Assembly (NCBI GenBank): GCA_018902385.1
Contig: JABSSW010000081.1
Coordinates: 1-64,000 of the forward strand
Direction of reading: 5' to 3'
Length of the DNA: 64,000 bases
Source: Physcia stellaris
Lineage: Eukaryota > Ascomycota > Lecanoromycetes > Caliciales > Physciaceae
Shown: positions 11,214 through 20,845 of the stretch, one piece after another
Layout: the number at the start of each line of letters is the position of its first letter
Numbering within the stretch: the first letter of the stretch is position 1
Position numbers and translations under genes: made by a program
Notes under the pieces: model-generated
The model's database searches: none
Told to the model about the DNA's origin: nothing
Seen by the model: the letters and a program-made list of their open reading frames with translations, nothing else

Positions 11214-11950
11214 ATGTCGCGACGTGGGGCGCAGGGTACGTATTTACTTCTTGAAAGTATATCGGCAACGTTCGTATCACAGACATCATATGCATTACTG
11301 TTCGACATACGACCGATGCTTAGCCAACATGTGAGTAATAGAACTGACATCATGCACAGAAATCGTTCGCTTTGATACCGCCAACATTGAGCCAGAAAGT
11401 GAGATCTTATATAGGCAGCGACGCGGCAGCCTACCCAAACATTTCACCACATGACCTGTCAATGGACGCACATATAGAGCGCAGAATGTATAAGGATGAA
11501 CAACGCAGGAATACAGTCGCATATAATGCCTACATTTCTGCTAAATTACGAGCAGAGAAAGAAGTGGAAGATAAAGGGATGTTGCAGAAGGACTACTATC
11601 AGCATCATAGTGATAGAATACTACCTACTAGGCATAAAGAGCTGGCCCCAATGGCTAGAACTTGGTCCGATGCCGAATTCAGGTTGGCAAAACTCGATAC
11701 TGTACCTTGAACTTCTGCTAATGTAAAGAGCAGCCATGCTCGAGCGCGCGCAACGGCAATTAGCCAGAACCCTATGATGTACCCAACTCTGAAATCTCAA
11801 AGGAACACCATGAAGACGTTCGCAAACACTACCGCAATTCAGACGGTGCAGAAGAGCGCGAACGAATCCATCTACGATTCAGCAGGTAAGCTTGACTTTC
11901 CCATGCCCTGGCTTGGCACCCCATTCAGGAGCCAGCCAAAGGCTATATAA
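11214..11950 (+). CDS. Unknown multi-exon gene (tentative model)
   Basis: The central exon is well supported: a frame open from about 11361 to 11701 with protein-like, charged composition (DAHIERRMYKDEQRR, LRAEKEVEDK). It joins in phase through a 62-base GT-AG intron (11702-11763) to an exon encoding PEPYDVPNSE and DGAEERERIHLR, then through a 43-base intron (11886-11928) to a stop at 11948-11950. The 5' end is uncertain. An ATG at 11214 gives a 39-codon exon ending before a GTGAGT donor at 11331; the in-phase acceptor would be at 11393-11395. Another acceptor, after an ACTGAC branch-like site, is at about 11360. There is no signal peptide in the core, and the protein is probably intracellular and partly coiled. 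No family is recognised. Confidence 0.4.
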
Positions 11951-13854
11951 ATTTGGTCCCTCTCAAAACACCGATCTACACAAATGAAGTATAGATTCTA
12001 GAGCCGTTGCCCGTCTGGGTCGACTCTGGTATTAGAATCCTTACAATATCTGAAGGTCTCAGAGTAGTATTCAGATTAGATCATTCACCCTTGGAATAGG
12101 GTGCCACCCCTTGCCAGGGCATGAGATACGTCTCGAGGCACTTTATCTTTCGGTGGGCATATACTGACTCTTACAGCGTTACTCCGCCTTCCTCGAACCG
12201 GGACCTCTATGATCATGAGCCGCCAAGAAGTTACCTACCTACTCACGAGCCGTATCCGCCAAACCATCCCCGGCAGGCTATTACTCTACCACTCATGGCG
12301 ATTCGTCCTACTCTACTGGCGAGGGCTGGACAGATGTTAGAAGATCTACTGCTACTAAAGGGCGTAGGAAAATCTGAAATGACATGCTTAAACGAAACGA
12401 ACCAACGATAGCTCGACTTTGGAAACACAGTGCATGTAGGTTTACATTCATATGCCATTGTTATTCCGAAATCCAAAGTCGGGTATCCTTTGTTCTGGTT
12501 CAGTAAGTGGGCGACATGGCTGCACAAACCCCCGAGGAGAAGATGGCTTGACTGAATTAGGTGTGGCTGCTGATGGTAGTCGCAGTGAGCTAGATGTATT
12601 ATGATTGAGATCGTCTGCAGTATAGAAGCCTCTGGTGCTTCACTGGAGTTCTGGTGGAGTGTTAGGTCGTATGTAAAACATAGAGTTATATGTAGATTTT
12701 ATCACGTTTTGTTCATGCGTGATTGGCTTTCTAACACTCTGATACAATCCTGAAAGCTAGCTCCCATAATAGCAAAAGCTAAAAGAGCCTAATTATTGGC
12801 TGAATTGTTTCGTAAGGGGTGAATAAATGCGTTGAGATGGTGAGATATCCTTGATCTTTATGGGCTATGGTGGACTATCTCTTACTTCCCAGAATCCGAG
12901 GTTAATTTAGTGATTTTCAGCAGTCACATCAGAGAAGGACATATTCAATCTGTAAAAGATCTATCCAGAACCCTCACAGGGCATCGGGCGAAGTCGTTTC
13001 TTGAAATTCCGTTACAGCGGCAGTACTTCCTCTGAGGATCACAGAGACATGGTACGGGATAGTGCTCATGCAAGAGACATTACGTGGCTTGGACATGCTC
13101 GACGTCAGGAAAGAATGGAGCCGCTGTTGCTGCAACTCATTGCCAAGTCACCATCCCTCCTTGCCCATATATATCACTGTAGTTGCAAGATCGTCCAGTG
13201 AGCGGTATTTCGCCAAAAGATTGCGACTTCAGCTACTATGGATGAGGGGAGGAGGTTATGACTTCAGAAATGGCTGCCACGAACGCGTTTTCATCCGCTC
13301 AGAGCCAACGTCTATCAACGCTACCTTGCCAAGTGACATCGTAGTGGCCAAGTCGAAGAAAAGCATGTAATGCGCGCTCTGAGTACTTGATTGAGTATGA
13401 TCGAAAAGGCCTTGTGAGCTACATATACTTGATCAAGAAATTCACTGATCTCAATGATGCGAGATCTAAAATTTACCGATTCCATCCCGTTCATGCTTCG
13501 CAATCTTCAAGAGAGGGGCTAACTTATGTCCTTGGATTGACAAAATGCTGGGAAAGTCGTACTCGGTAGGGCTGTTATGCCTTCTTTGCGGCGAATTTAC
13601 TCTCTTAACAACGGTTCATTCAACAGCGCTTTTTCTGTCCACTTGAGTTTCGTGATCTCCAAAAACCATCTTATCGCTCTCCTTCATGTTCTCCTCCATG
13701 TCGATCTCGACACTATCCAATGACGCATCAATCTCTTATTGACAAATCGTGCGGGTCAATGTCAAATAAACCCTAGCCCAACTTTGTTTACGGCTCCTAT
13801 GTCTATATTTGAACAGAACCCCCAGCATGGCTGACCAGCTGACGGGTGACGTTA
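11951..13854. other. Stretch without a firm gene; possible exon at about 12177-12411
   Basis: A frame at 12121-12411 contains a Pro/Tyr-rich segment (DHEPPRSYLPTHEPYPPNHP) directly after a good 3' splice-site pattern (CTGAC then TCTTACAG at about 12170-12178), so it may be an exon of an unseen gene. The frames at 13062-13370 and 13387-13569 have no recognised domain. The second copy of the 92-bp repeat lies at 12034-12126. TATATAAATT at 11944-11953 could be a promoter for this side. Confidence 0.3.
12034..12126 (+). repeat. Dispersed repeat, copy 2 (about 93 bp)
   Basis: This matches the copy at 8066-8157 in the same orientation, with identical blocks TCAGAGTAGT, GTGCCACC and GCCAGGGCATG. 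The two copies are 4 kb apart in the island and bracket the F-box gene and the unknown multi-exon gene. Confidence 0.6.
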
Positions 13855-14355
13855 CTATCTAGAATTATTGACCTTGCTCGAGATGTTCAAGATCGGATTT
13901 TTTGCAGTCGGCAGCCGTAACGGCAACGGTAAATGAGCACCGAATATAGTAACATTCATGACAGACTTCGGGCCCACATACACCGTCCCACCAAGGTGCG
14001 GTGGCGGCACGACACAGTTCCAAGCTAGCTGAGAAGCCGCGATAGAAATTTTTTCGAAAGTGGTGGTTTCCTGGTCATCATCTGAATTCACATCGATATG
14101 GAGAATGCAATTGCCACGAAGCCACTGTGCCGGAACTAGGTAGCCTGCGTCTGGTTTTCTGCTGAAAGTAAAGGGCAGCTTAGCATGCCGAGGGTTCCTA
14201 AAGAATCTCATAATCTCGAAGCAGGCGTGGTAAGTGGTAGGTGCGAGATCGGGGTGGAAAGACCGACAATACGGTACTTGGCCCATAGCACTTATGATGG
14301 TGGAATGTAAGTATACAGTGAGAATAGTTATAATAGTCTTCATTGTGTTAAGCAT
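13855..14355 (-). CDS. Small secreted Cys-containing protein, about 166 aa
   Basis: The frame is open further upstream, but the first ATG that makes biological sense is at 14355 (MLNTMK), or at 14343 (MKTIITIL). Either start gives an N-terminal signal peptide with hydrophobic core IITILTVYL and a likely cleavage near SAMG. The mature part has four Cys (PYCRS, HACFE, GNCILH, WNCVV), an even number that could form two disulfides. The order LPxxW-x-G-x-C-x-I-x-VD, a helical AASQ segment, a late Cys and then a Gly-rich VGP turn resembles a widespread group of uncharacterised small secreted Pezizomycotina proteins. No enzyme motif is visible. Extracellular location is inferred from the signal; a role as effector is possible but unproven. 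Confidence 0.65.
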   Translation of the reverse strand: MLNTMKTIITILTVYLHSTIISAMGQVPYCRSFHPDLAPTTYHACFEIMRFFRNPRHAKLPFTFSRKPDAGYLVPAQWLRGNCILHIDVNSDDDQETTTFEKISIAASQLAWNCVVPPPHLGGTVYVGPKSVMNVTIFGAHLPLPLRLPTAKNPILNISSKVNNSR

Positions 14356-15050
14356 GAAAGAGAAAAGGGAAGATGACATCGGTAGGAACGAGCCGTTGCA
14401 TAACGGCGCATGACGGATGCCGTACAACAATGACATTATTCGCGCATTGCGCCAGGTTCCAATTGGCTGGCTGGAAAGCACGAGCGCTAGAGGCGTTTGT
14501 CACTACATCTCCCGGCGCTACATAATGACTTTATACATGCAGTGACCAGGCGTTGGCCCAGTCAGCGCTGTAACCGCCTCGTAGAGCGCCAAGATAGGTG
14601 CAAGCTGGACAGCAACAACGCCAACCTATTTAGAAAAAAAGAGAAAAAAAGCGAATGCTAAGTGGCAACAGGACATATGGGATGAAGACATAACCAGGGG
14701 TTCATGGAGACCAAATCGTCAGACATACCTTTCTCAAAGACTCTTTTGACCCTTTCACCAATCTCACTAGCTGCGAAAAGTTCCCGGCTTCGCAGAAATC
14801 TAATTGAGGTCCCGGCTAATTGGCAGTAGATAAACATTCTCGCCTTATTCGGCCCACTAAGTCAGAAAGTAAAAGGCCCTGTAGGATGGAATGAAGGAGA
14901 ATCCACGACCTGGCCACCCCAAGAGGGACAGTCGACAAATTGGAAAGTACCTATCTCCACAATACTACATCTGATGAAACAAATCGGTCGTACATTCCTC
15001 CAGAAAGCTAGGGCGGAAAGCTCTCGCTAGCGATTACTCTTATCTTCCTC
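14356..15050. other. Intergenic region
   Basis: Normal composition with no frame worth calling. It contains the upstream region of the minus-strand secreted protein gene and the downstream region of the minus-strand gene to the right. A purine-rich run (AGAAAAAAAG type) lies at 14633-14650. Confidence 0.4.
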
Positions 15051-15521
15051 TTATTTCTTCACAGTACCCCCGCCCGGCTTCCCAACTACCTCTTCCCACA
15101 ATCTAGCGTTCTCAGCCTCAGCCTCAAGAATTTTTCCCCTCTCATTGACAATGAGTTGATGCTGTACCGCTAATTCTTCCAATATAGTCTCTCTTGACGG
15201 GCACTCAAAAACCTCCTTGTCGTAACTGTCAAGATACGCCGTGAATTCGTCCTGCTCCTCCTGATCCAAATCTTTCCGTTTCCGTATTGAATAGCTACCA
15301 GCCTTCAAACATTCATTTGTCTTGTTGAGTTTGGTTGTAAGGCCCGTAAGCCAACAGTACTCGGTTTGAGATCTTATGAGGAGTTGTGTCAAGGCAGATT
15401 GATCTACGAGACGGTTTCTGGCGTGGTAGTCTGTGTATGTGTATTGAGGGAGCACTTCCAGGCCGCTGGATCTAATTAGATCCGCTACCCACTGTGGTCG
15501 GGCGAAGTTGTTGGCTGACAT
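15051..15521 (-). CDS. Unknown cytosolic protein, 156 aa
   Basis: ATG at 15521 and stop at 15051 give a single exon with balanced composition. There is no signal peptide or membrane segment. Residues about 80-156 are Glu/Lys/Leu-rich (LDQEEQDEF; EELAVQHQLIVNERGKILEAE) and likely form a coiled coil, followed by a short flexible GKPGGGTVKK tail. The N-terminal part (QWVADLIRSSGLEVLPQYTYTDYHARN) is aromatic-rich. No family is recognised. A palindromic TATA element 86 bases upstream supports a real, independently expressed gene. Confidence 0.65.
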   Translation of the reverse strand: MSANNFARPQWVADLIRSSGLEVLPQYTYTDYHARNRLVDQSALTQLLIRSQTEYCWLTGLTTKLNKTNECLKAGSYSIRKRKDLDQEEQDEFTAYLDSYDKEVFECPSRETILEELAVQHQLIVNERGKILEAEAENARLWEEVVGKPGGGTVKK

Positions 15522-15606
15522 TACTAGTAAAATGCAAGTAAGTCTCGTTGCTCGATGAATGCACCTTGCTTTTTTGCTGAAGATGGCTGATCCTCAACGC
15601 GGGAGC

Positions 15607-15616
15607 CTTATATAAG
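15607..15616 (-). promoter_or_regulatory. TATA box for the 156-aa gene
   Basis: The palindrome CTTATATAAG is centred about 90 bases upstream of the ATG at 15521, a normal distance for a fungal TATA element plus short leader. Confidence 0.5.
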
Positions 15617-16351
15617 TTCTAATGATTAGTATGTATTTGTCAAGGTATGACTGACTGTGCACATGCGCCAGCAATCAGGTTCCCTTCCATGGTCATGTGT
15701 CTGCTATCATGTCTATCGGCGCAAACTTGAAAAATGACGATTGTCAGCAGTGCCTAGAAGCAAATAGCGTCAGCCACAGTATGCCCAAGGCTCTATTGAT
15801 TTGACCCGAAGAAGAAGCCTCCTAGTGCTCATGGCAGCTAGGCTGGAAGTTAGCAAATACACCATGAAACTGTGGATCGATGTGCAAAAGATGGCTGAGA
15901 TAGGCAGTGTCTGGCAATGTTGTATGTCCCACCTTGCTTAGAAAGGCCTGTACTTTGGCTTAGTAGACGTCCTTTCGAAACTTATTCGGCATTCTCGGTG
16001 TTCAACGTCACAATCGAAAGCGTCTAATCAGCCAGGGACTTTCTTTGCGGGGAAAGTTCATCGCAGAGGTTGTCTAACCAACGTCAAATGTCGAGGTATC
16101 TACATGGTGGTAAGCGCTCTGCAGGTGTTCTTCAACGATTCGCCTAAAGATCGTTCGCTATTGTTTGTATCATTGACTTTTTGAAGTTTTGATGTTATTA
16201 TTGGAAAAATTCCTTGTGTTGTACAGAACAATTGAATTTATGAAAACATGCATCAAAATTTGGTGCGAGGTGCGAAAAAGGAACATCATTTCCGTCGCGA
16301 ATAGGTTTCAAATCTCTTCAACTTTACTGCCTCGACTAAATCCTACATGTA
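15617..16351. other. Intergenic region
   Basis: Normal composition; no frame, RNA gene or repeat was recognised. Confidence 0.4.
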
Positions 16352-16627
16352 TTATTGGATAATTCCACCTAAAGCTTTGAGCGCAGGTTTGACTTCGGCT
16401 CGGGGTCGGCAAGATGGTTGCGGCTGCCAAAAATATCTCCCGCTCTGCAGGAGGACGGGATGAGAAAGTGTGTCAGTTGCCAGCAAGCTGTGCTCGTGAA
16501 CTTCTGTCTTCAATTCCAAGTTCACCTCCTCCTTGACAAGACTACCGCACGCTGTTGTCGAAAATGTTAACATATAAAGCCCCGAAATTGTCGCTCCGGT
16601 AACAATCAAGAGTTTGTCAGTATCCAT
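16352..16627 (-). CDS. Possible small membrane or secreted protein, 91 aa
   Basis: ATG at 16627 starts a frame with a weak N-terminal hydrophobic segment (LLIVTGATISGLYMLTF) followed by small residues and a Cys (TTACGS), which could be a signal peptide. The rest is unremarkable. Its start lies 60 bases from the divergent plus-strand gene at 16688, so only one of the two may be real, and the plus-strand gene has the stronger signal peptide. Confidence 0.3.
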   Translation of the reverse strand: MDTDKLLIVTGATISGLYMLTFSTTACGSLVKEEVNLELKTEVHEHSLLATDTLSHPVLLQSGRYFWQPQPSCRPRAEVKPALKALGGIIQ

Positions 16628-16687
16628 CCCACCGGGTTCACCCTCGCTCCCGCTAGGCTCGACGCCACATCGCTGGATACTTCGGCC

Positions 16688-17314
16688 ATGCTGCTGCCGA
16701 TACGAATCATTCTGTACCTTCTATTCACCAATCTTGTTAAACATTGCGTCGCATCTCCAACTCCACCCAAATTCTCCGAGCTCGCTCATCACACCTTGTT
16801 ACCGGTACCTTCCGTGCAAGTGTCTCATCCCAGCCTTATTGGCCGTCTCGGAAACATCAAACCACAGGCTGAAGTAGATATATACAAGAGACCTGTCGTC
16901 CTCAATGCTACAGTTGATGGAAAAAGACGCGCCAATGTTCAGATGACCTCGTTTAGGGCGTTGACCGTCATTACTATGGGACCATCACGGGCTCGGGATC
17001 CCCATAAGCTCAGTGATAGAGACGTCATAGATGCGTGCCTCACCAAAATAGGCCAGGCTGCCGGGGCGATATTGGTTTTCAACACCCTTGGGAACCCGAG
17101 GGCCATCGGGTTTCGCGTCGGCCAATTCTCTTTGGATATCTACGCCGTAGCTGGCTTAGAAGGAGTGTTGGTGAAGTGGGTAGGAGAGCTGGTGAAACTG
17201 TTTTTGTACGGGATAAGGAGATTGGGTGCCTTTTTGGGCTTCTGGGAGGTGGATTTTCTCTTAGAGGGGAGGGAGCATGTGAGGATTGTGGTTTCGGCGG
17301 GGATAATTGGCTGA
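16688..17314 (+). CDS. Putative secreted protein, 208 aa
   Basis: The ATG at 16688 opens a strong signal peptide: a short start MLLPIR, hydrophobic core IILYLLFTNLV, then HCVAS before PTPP, giving cleavage around residue 23. The mature region has one N-glycosylation site (NAT, about residue 73), a DACLTKIGQAAGAI helix, and a Gly/Ala-rich amphipathic second half (GNPRAIGFRVGQF, then GLEGVLVKWVGEL) ending IVVSAGIIG. There is a single mature Cys. No catalytic motif or known domain was recognised. Normal codon use shows no trace of the flanking hypermutation. It is likely extracellular or cell-wall associated. Confidence 0.6.
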   Translation: MLLPIRIILYLLFTNLVKHCVASPTPPKFSELAHHTLLPVPSVQVSHPSLIGRLGNIKPQAEVDIYKRPVVLNATVDGKRRANVQMTSFRALTVITMGPSRARDPHKLSDRDVIDACLTKIGQAAGAILVFNTLGNPRAIGFRVGQFSLDIYAVAGLEGVLVKWVGELVKLFLYGIRRLGAFLGFWEVDFLLEGREHVRIVVSAGIIG

Positions 17315-17415
17315 GTATGCCGTACATCCACTATCTAGTCTGAAAATGCAGAGGGATTTCTGACTTCTACCACCGTTCTACGTGATATCTCGGCTGAGTA
17401 TCTTGATCGAAATAT

Positions 17416-17743
17416 TTGTTGTTGCTAAACGCCAATCGTTTTGACGAGCTTTCTTCCAAAGATAGAAAGCATGGTCTTGATATCCATATTGGCGTTTTTC
17501 TTGCGGTGTTGGTAGCGCTCGTACATCTGTCATCTCAGGAGAACGCGAAAGACGTATTCACACTTCCTGCCAATGGTGAAGATTGGAAGACGCAAGAGCT
17601 GTCGTTCTTCGTTAGTATCGTGACTGGTGTTAATACTTTCCTTGGTTAGTAACATCCAGAGCTTTCGGCTTGTATGGTGATATGACCAATGCCATAATAA
17701 TACAGGTGCCGATGGAGCTTGCCACATGGGTACGCCCTCTTGA
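17416..17743 (+). CDS. Partial gene model with one intron, signal- or membrane-like segment
   Basis: An open frame to 17644 contains a hydrophobic segment (IGVFLAVLVALVHL) and then NAKDVFTLPANGEDWKTQEL. It ends at a GTTAGT donor (17645), and a 61-base intron closes with ATACAG at 17705. The second exon continues in phase as GADGACHMGTPS and stops at 17741-17743. The splice-site match and phase are good evidence for a real gene. No ATG occurs in frame in the first exon, so a first exon further upstream is missing from this model and 17416 is only the frame limit. No family is recognised. Confidence 0.4.
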
Positions 17744-17833
17744 CAGCATCGACCTCAGCAGGCTTGCGCTGATGATGTCACCCAGCGGAATAGATACTTA
17801 ACGCCTCTAGAGTTGTAATTCGTCTCTCGAGCG

Positions 17834-18106
17834 ATGGTAGCTTCCACGATCCTCAACAGGATACTCGGGTTCGCCGCGCTCATGGCATTGCTCTTCTGCG
17901 CAGGCAATACCGAGGACGCCATTGTGACACCTTCAAGCGATCAACTCCCCCGTAGGTGTCACAGCCTTGGTCTGTGTTACTGTAGCGCTATTCTTCTTTG
18001 TTATCCCATGTACGGGCGTGGCCCTCGTGACTTGGCGGGGCCGGCTTATATATATAGTGGGGGGTTCCAAGCCACGAGGGCCAGAATTTTCCCGTGCATG
18101 GGATAG
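17834..18106 (+). CDS. Small secreted protein gene interrupted or altered by a MITE
   Basis: ATG at 17834 gives a clear signal peptide: MVAS start, hydrophobic ILGFAALMALLFC, probable cleavage at CAG or shortly after. The mature N-terminus is NTEDAIVTPSSDQLP. A possible intron donor (GTAGGT) lies at about 17952, right after the part that looks genuinely coding. Downstream, the frame reads into a 104-bp inverted-repeat element (18002-18105), so the C-terminal residues YPMYGRGPRD to the stop are element-derived unless this part is spliced out. The original protein end is unknown. Confidence 0.45.
   Translation: MVASTILNRILGFAALMALLFCAGNTEDAIVTPSSDQLPRRCHSLGLCYCSAILLCYPMYGRGPRDLAGPAYIYSGGFQATRARIFPCMG
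18002..18105. mobile_element. MITE, Tc1/mariner-like, 104 bp with TA target duplication
   Basis: Near-perfect terminal inverted repeats: left TCCCATGTACGGG with TGGCCCTCGTG, right the reverse complement with one change (CATGCACGGG). They cover about 35-40 bases per side and are bordered by TA on both ends. The centre contains TATATATA. A dinucleotide TA duplication is the hallmark of Tc1/mariner-type elements. The RNA would fold into a long hairpin. The arms have diverged very little, so it is young. Confidence 0.75.
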
Positions 18107-18109
18107 CTA

Positions 18110-18890
18110 GTCTGGTCGTAATGGCCTCTTGCATGACATGGGCTTTTGCGCGGGACAACAGACTTCCAGGTTCATGATGGCTCGCAAAGGTATACAGGCG
18201 GTCTCCCCTGATTATCCAGCAGTCTGTTTAGATAGATTAGGTCGAACCTCGCTCATCTCTACCCTTTAATTCTATTGCAGCACTGCTCTGACATAGGCTC
18301 TCCCGCCGCTTCAGTGTTATCGTATCGCTCAGGGTTGCCAGCATACTAGCTTCATATATGATTCCCATCGCTTTGATTATGCGGCACCGTCTGCTCAAGA
18401 GGGTCGTTCGGGTTCGGCACTTGAGACTTTACTTTACCCACAGGCGTGTTTTGTTCGGGCCTGATAACCCTGAGGGCCACAATCCGAGCCCTAGCAGGAT
18501 TCCGTCCTTGGCGCGATCGAGAGATGCTGCTGGGAAACTTTGCCGGCTTCCCTCGAGCGGCGCAGCGCCCAGTCACGCCAGCGATCCCTTCTTTCGTCTT
18601 GAAATTTCACGCCCAGCACTAATGCACACTAATGCACGCCACTAAACACCGTCTCTGTTAGTTTCGCTCTTGTTTTTAGTGCAATACCGTGTAATACAGT
18701 TCAACCCTGAGCTCAACCCTGAATTTCTCGGTCAAAATCGTCCAACCCTGGACCTACCCTGACGCTAGGCACTTAGTGCTGGGTTTAGCGCTGGCCTTGA
18801 AAACAAACCAAGGGATCCCAGAGCCCAAACCTCAGCCAGACCCCGGACCCTTCGCTGGCGAGACTGAGCTGAAATCATGATCATAATTTG
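18110..18890. other. Right end of the gene island
   Basis: Normal composition. It holds an 11-base inverted repeat pair and CAACCCTGA-type repeats (listed separately) and a 95-codon frame at 18358-18645 with an overlapping opposite frame. Neither frame has a recognised domain. A possible 3' splice site (TTCTATTGCAG) lies at about 18273-18283. Confidence 0.4.
18612..18783. repeat. Small inverted-repeat unit with internal short repeats
   Basis: CCCAGCACTAA at 18612-18622 is the exact reverse complement of TTAGTGCTGGG at 18773-18783. Between them are CACTAATGCA-type repeats on the left and CAACCCTGA-type repeats (three near-copies at about 18700-18765) on the right. It could be a MITE remnant; no target duplication is evident. 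Confidence 0.4.
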
Positions 18891-20845
18891 AGAAGAATAA
18901 TGTAATCAGAATGCAAATCAATCGATCTCTAGCTCTTTAATCGTTCGACTCGCAAGAAAGATCGACTGATTTTCGCTTTTTCGAAAAATGATCGACGATT
19001 TAGCGCATAATCTGACTTTCATATATAATCAATTGACGTTTTTGTTTTTCAAAATTTTTCATCATTTAAAATAAGCACAATAAACAGTGACATAAAAAAA
19101 ATATGTGTTTAATATATTGATAATTTGATAATAATTTATTAACAATTAATTTTTTTTTAAATTTTTTTTATAATATTCGATTTCGAAAATCGCAAAATTC
19201 ACGACGAGCGAACATTCACGAAAAAAAAACAATTATGAAATATATTTGATACAATGACACATTTTGTATTATAAATAGATTAATAATGTATTTTTAATTT
19301 AAATTTTCGAAAATATCGTTATCGCTCATTCAAAATCGAAATTCGTGAATAAAAAATCAAAAAATGACAACAAAATGAAAAATAAATTTGCATTCGAATT
19401 TATTTCATAATAAAACATTTTTAAAACATTTTTAATATATTCTAAAAATATTGTAAAATTTTGAAATTTTTGAAATATCAATCGATATCAATTCGAACGT
19501 TGTAATTTACACGATGCAAAAAATTATTTATATTTTGAAATTATTCGAATTTCTTTTTTTCAATAAAAAAAAAACTATTTATGTAATCGATTGACGAAAA
19601 CAAAATTCGATAAATATCAAAATTATCGACAATGTAAATCTAATATATTTTAAATGAATTTAAAATAATTTAATAATAAATTTAATTTCAATTTTGTTAT
19701 GTTAAAATTCGTTTTTTGCGCAACGTATATTGTTTTATATTTGATGATATAACATGCACACATATTGAATATCGTTGTATTGATTTCAAAATATATGAAC
19801 ATTTAAATGCATTTATAAATATTATGAAATATCATCGTTTGAATTATTCGATTTGAAATATTATTTAACGAATTCGTCGTGAACGTATTGAAAAAATCGT
19901 GAAACGTGAAACAATAAAATAAATGAATTAAAAATATATTTTTAATATTTTGTTAATTTATTTTTTAATTGATTCAATGCGATTCAAAAACGTTTTTTTC
20001 AAAACAAAACATGCGACAATTTTCAAGATTCGTGCACATTTATATTCATTCAAAAACATGCGATAAATTTTATACAATAAAATTTTAATATATTATTAAT
20101 AAATTTATAAACAATATTTCAAATTTCTCAATATTATTTTCGATGTCACAATTATCGAAAACAAAATGATCATTTTTTTTAATCGTTTTCAAATCGATTA
20201 AACACGAAAATCGACATTTTACATCAATTAACGTTTAATCGTTCAATTGACATTGAAAATTGTTATAATATTAAAAAAAATAAAACAAAACAATTGATTT
20301 ATGATAAATAAATACATTCGTAAAACATTTTTAATAAATTATTAATATTTTATTAAATTTCGATCATGTTTTTGATCGCGAAATATTACAATCAAAAATT
20401 TGCGACGTTGTTTTTCATTTTTTTTGTTCAAAAATTCAACATGTTTTTATTTTGTGTTTATGTCAATTGATAAATACACACATTTATCGTCAAATTCGTC
20501 AAAAACATTTAAAAAATTGACGATTTTTATTTACAATTTGATTCAAAAAATTAATGATTTCAATTTGAATTTAAATAAATATTGTTAATATTTTTAAAAT
20601 ATATTTTTTTACAAATCGATTTTTGATCAATTTTATCGTACAAAAATTTTGTACGAAACGTCAAATTTCAATTTTAATTGAAATTCATGCGTTTTTAATT
20701 AATACGAACAAAATTACGTTATTTTTAAAAAAGTATCAATTGTTCTATTATTCATTTGAACAAAATATTGAAATCGTTTGTCATTATGTCTATTTTAAAA
20801 CGAAAAATGTCAATAATCAAAAAATAAATATTATTAATGTTTTAT
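18890..20845. repeat. AT-rich quasi-periodic repeat array, part 1
   Basis: A core like ACATTTTTAATATATTATT recurs about every 140-290 bases: about 19110, 19280, 19425, 19640, 19935, 20090, 20325 and 20570. The text between cores is poorly conserved. The same core continues at 24013-25040 and 28445-28660 on the far sides of two inserted elements, which suggests one array split by insertions. It could be old satellite DNA. Confidence 0.45.

Noticed and set aside
10889-11254. 121-codon plus-strand frame as a protein
   Set aside because: Composition looks like untranslated or promoter sequence, it overlaps a TATA-like element, and no domain is visible; the spliced model starting near 11214 explains the region better.
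16614-17343. Alternative frames over the 208-aa secreted protein
   Set aside because: Overlapping frames at 16614-16877, 17035-17343 and 17079-17331 lack the signal peptide and coherent composition of the 16688 frame.
18700-18765. CAACCCTGA repeats as telomere-like sequence
   Set aside because: The fungal telomere unit is TTAGGG (CCCTAA). These have CCCTGA, only about three irregular copies, and lie inside the chromosome segment.
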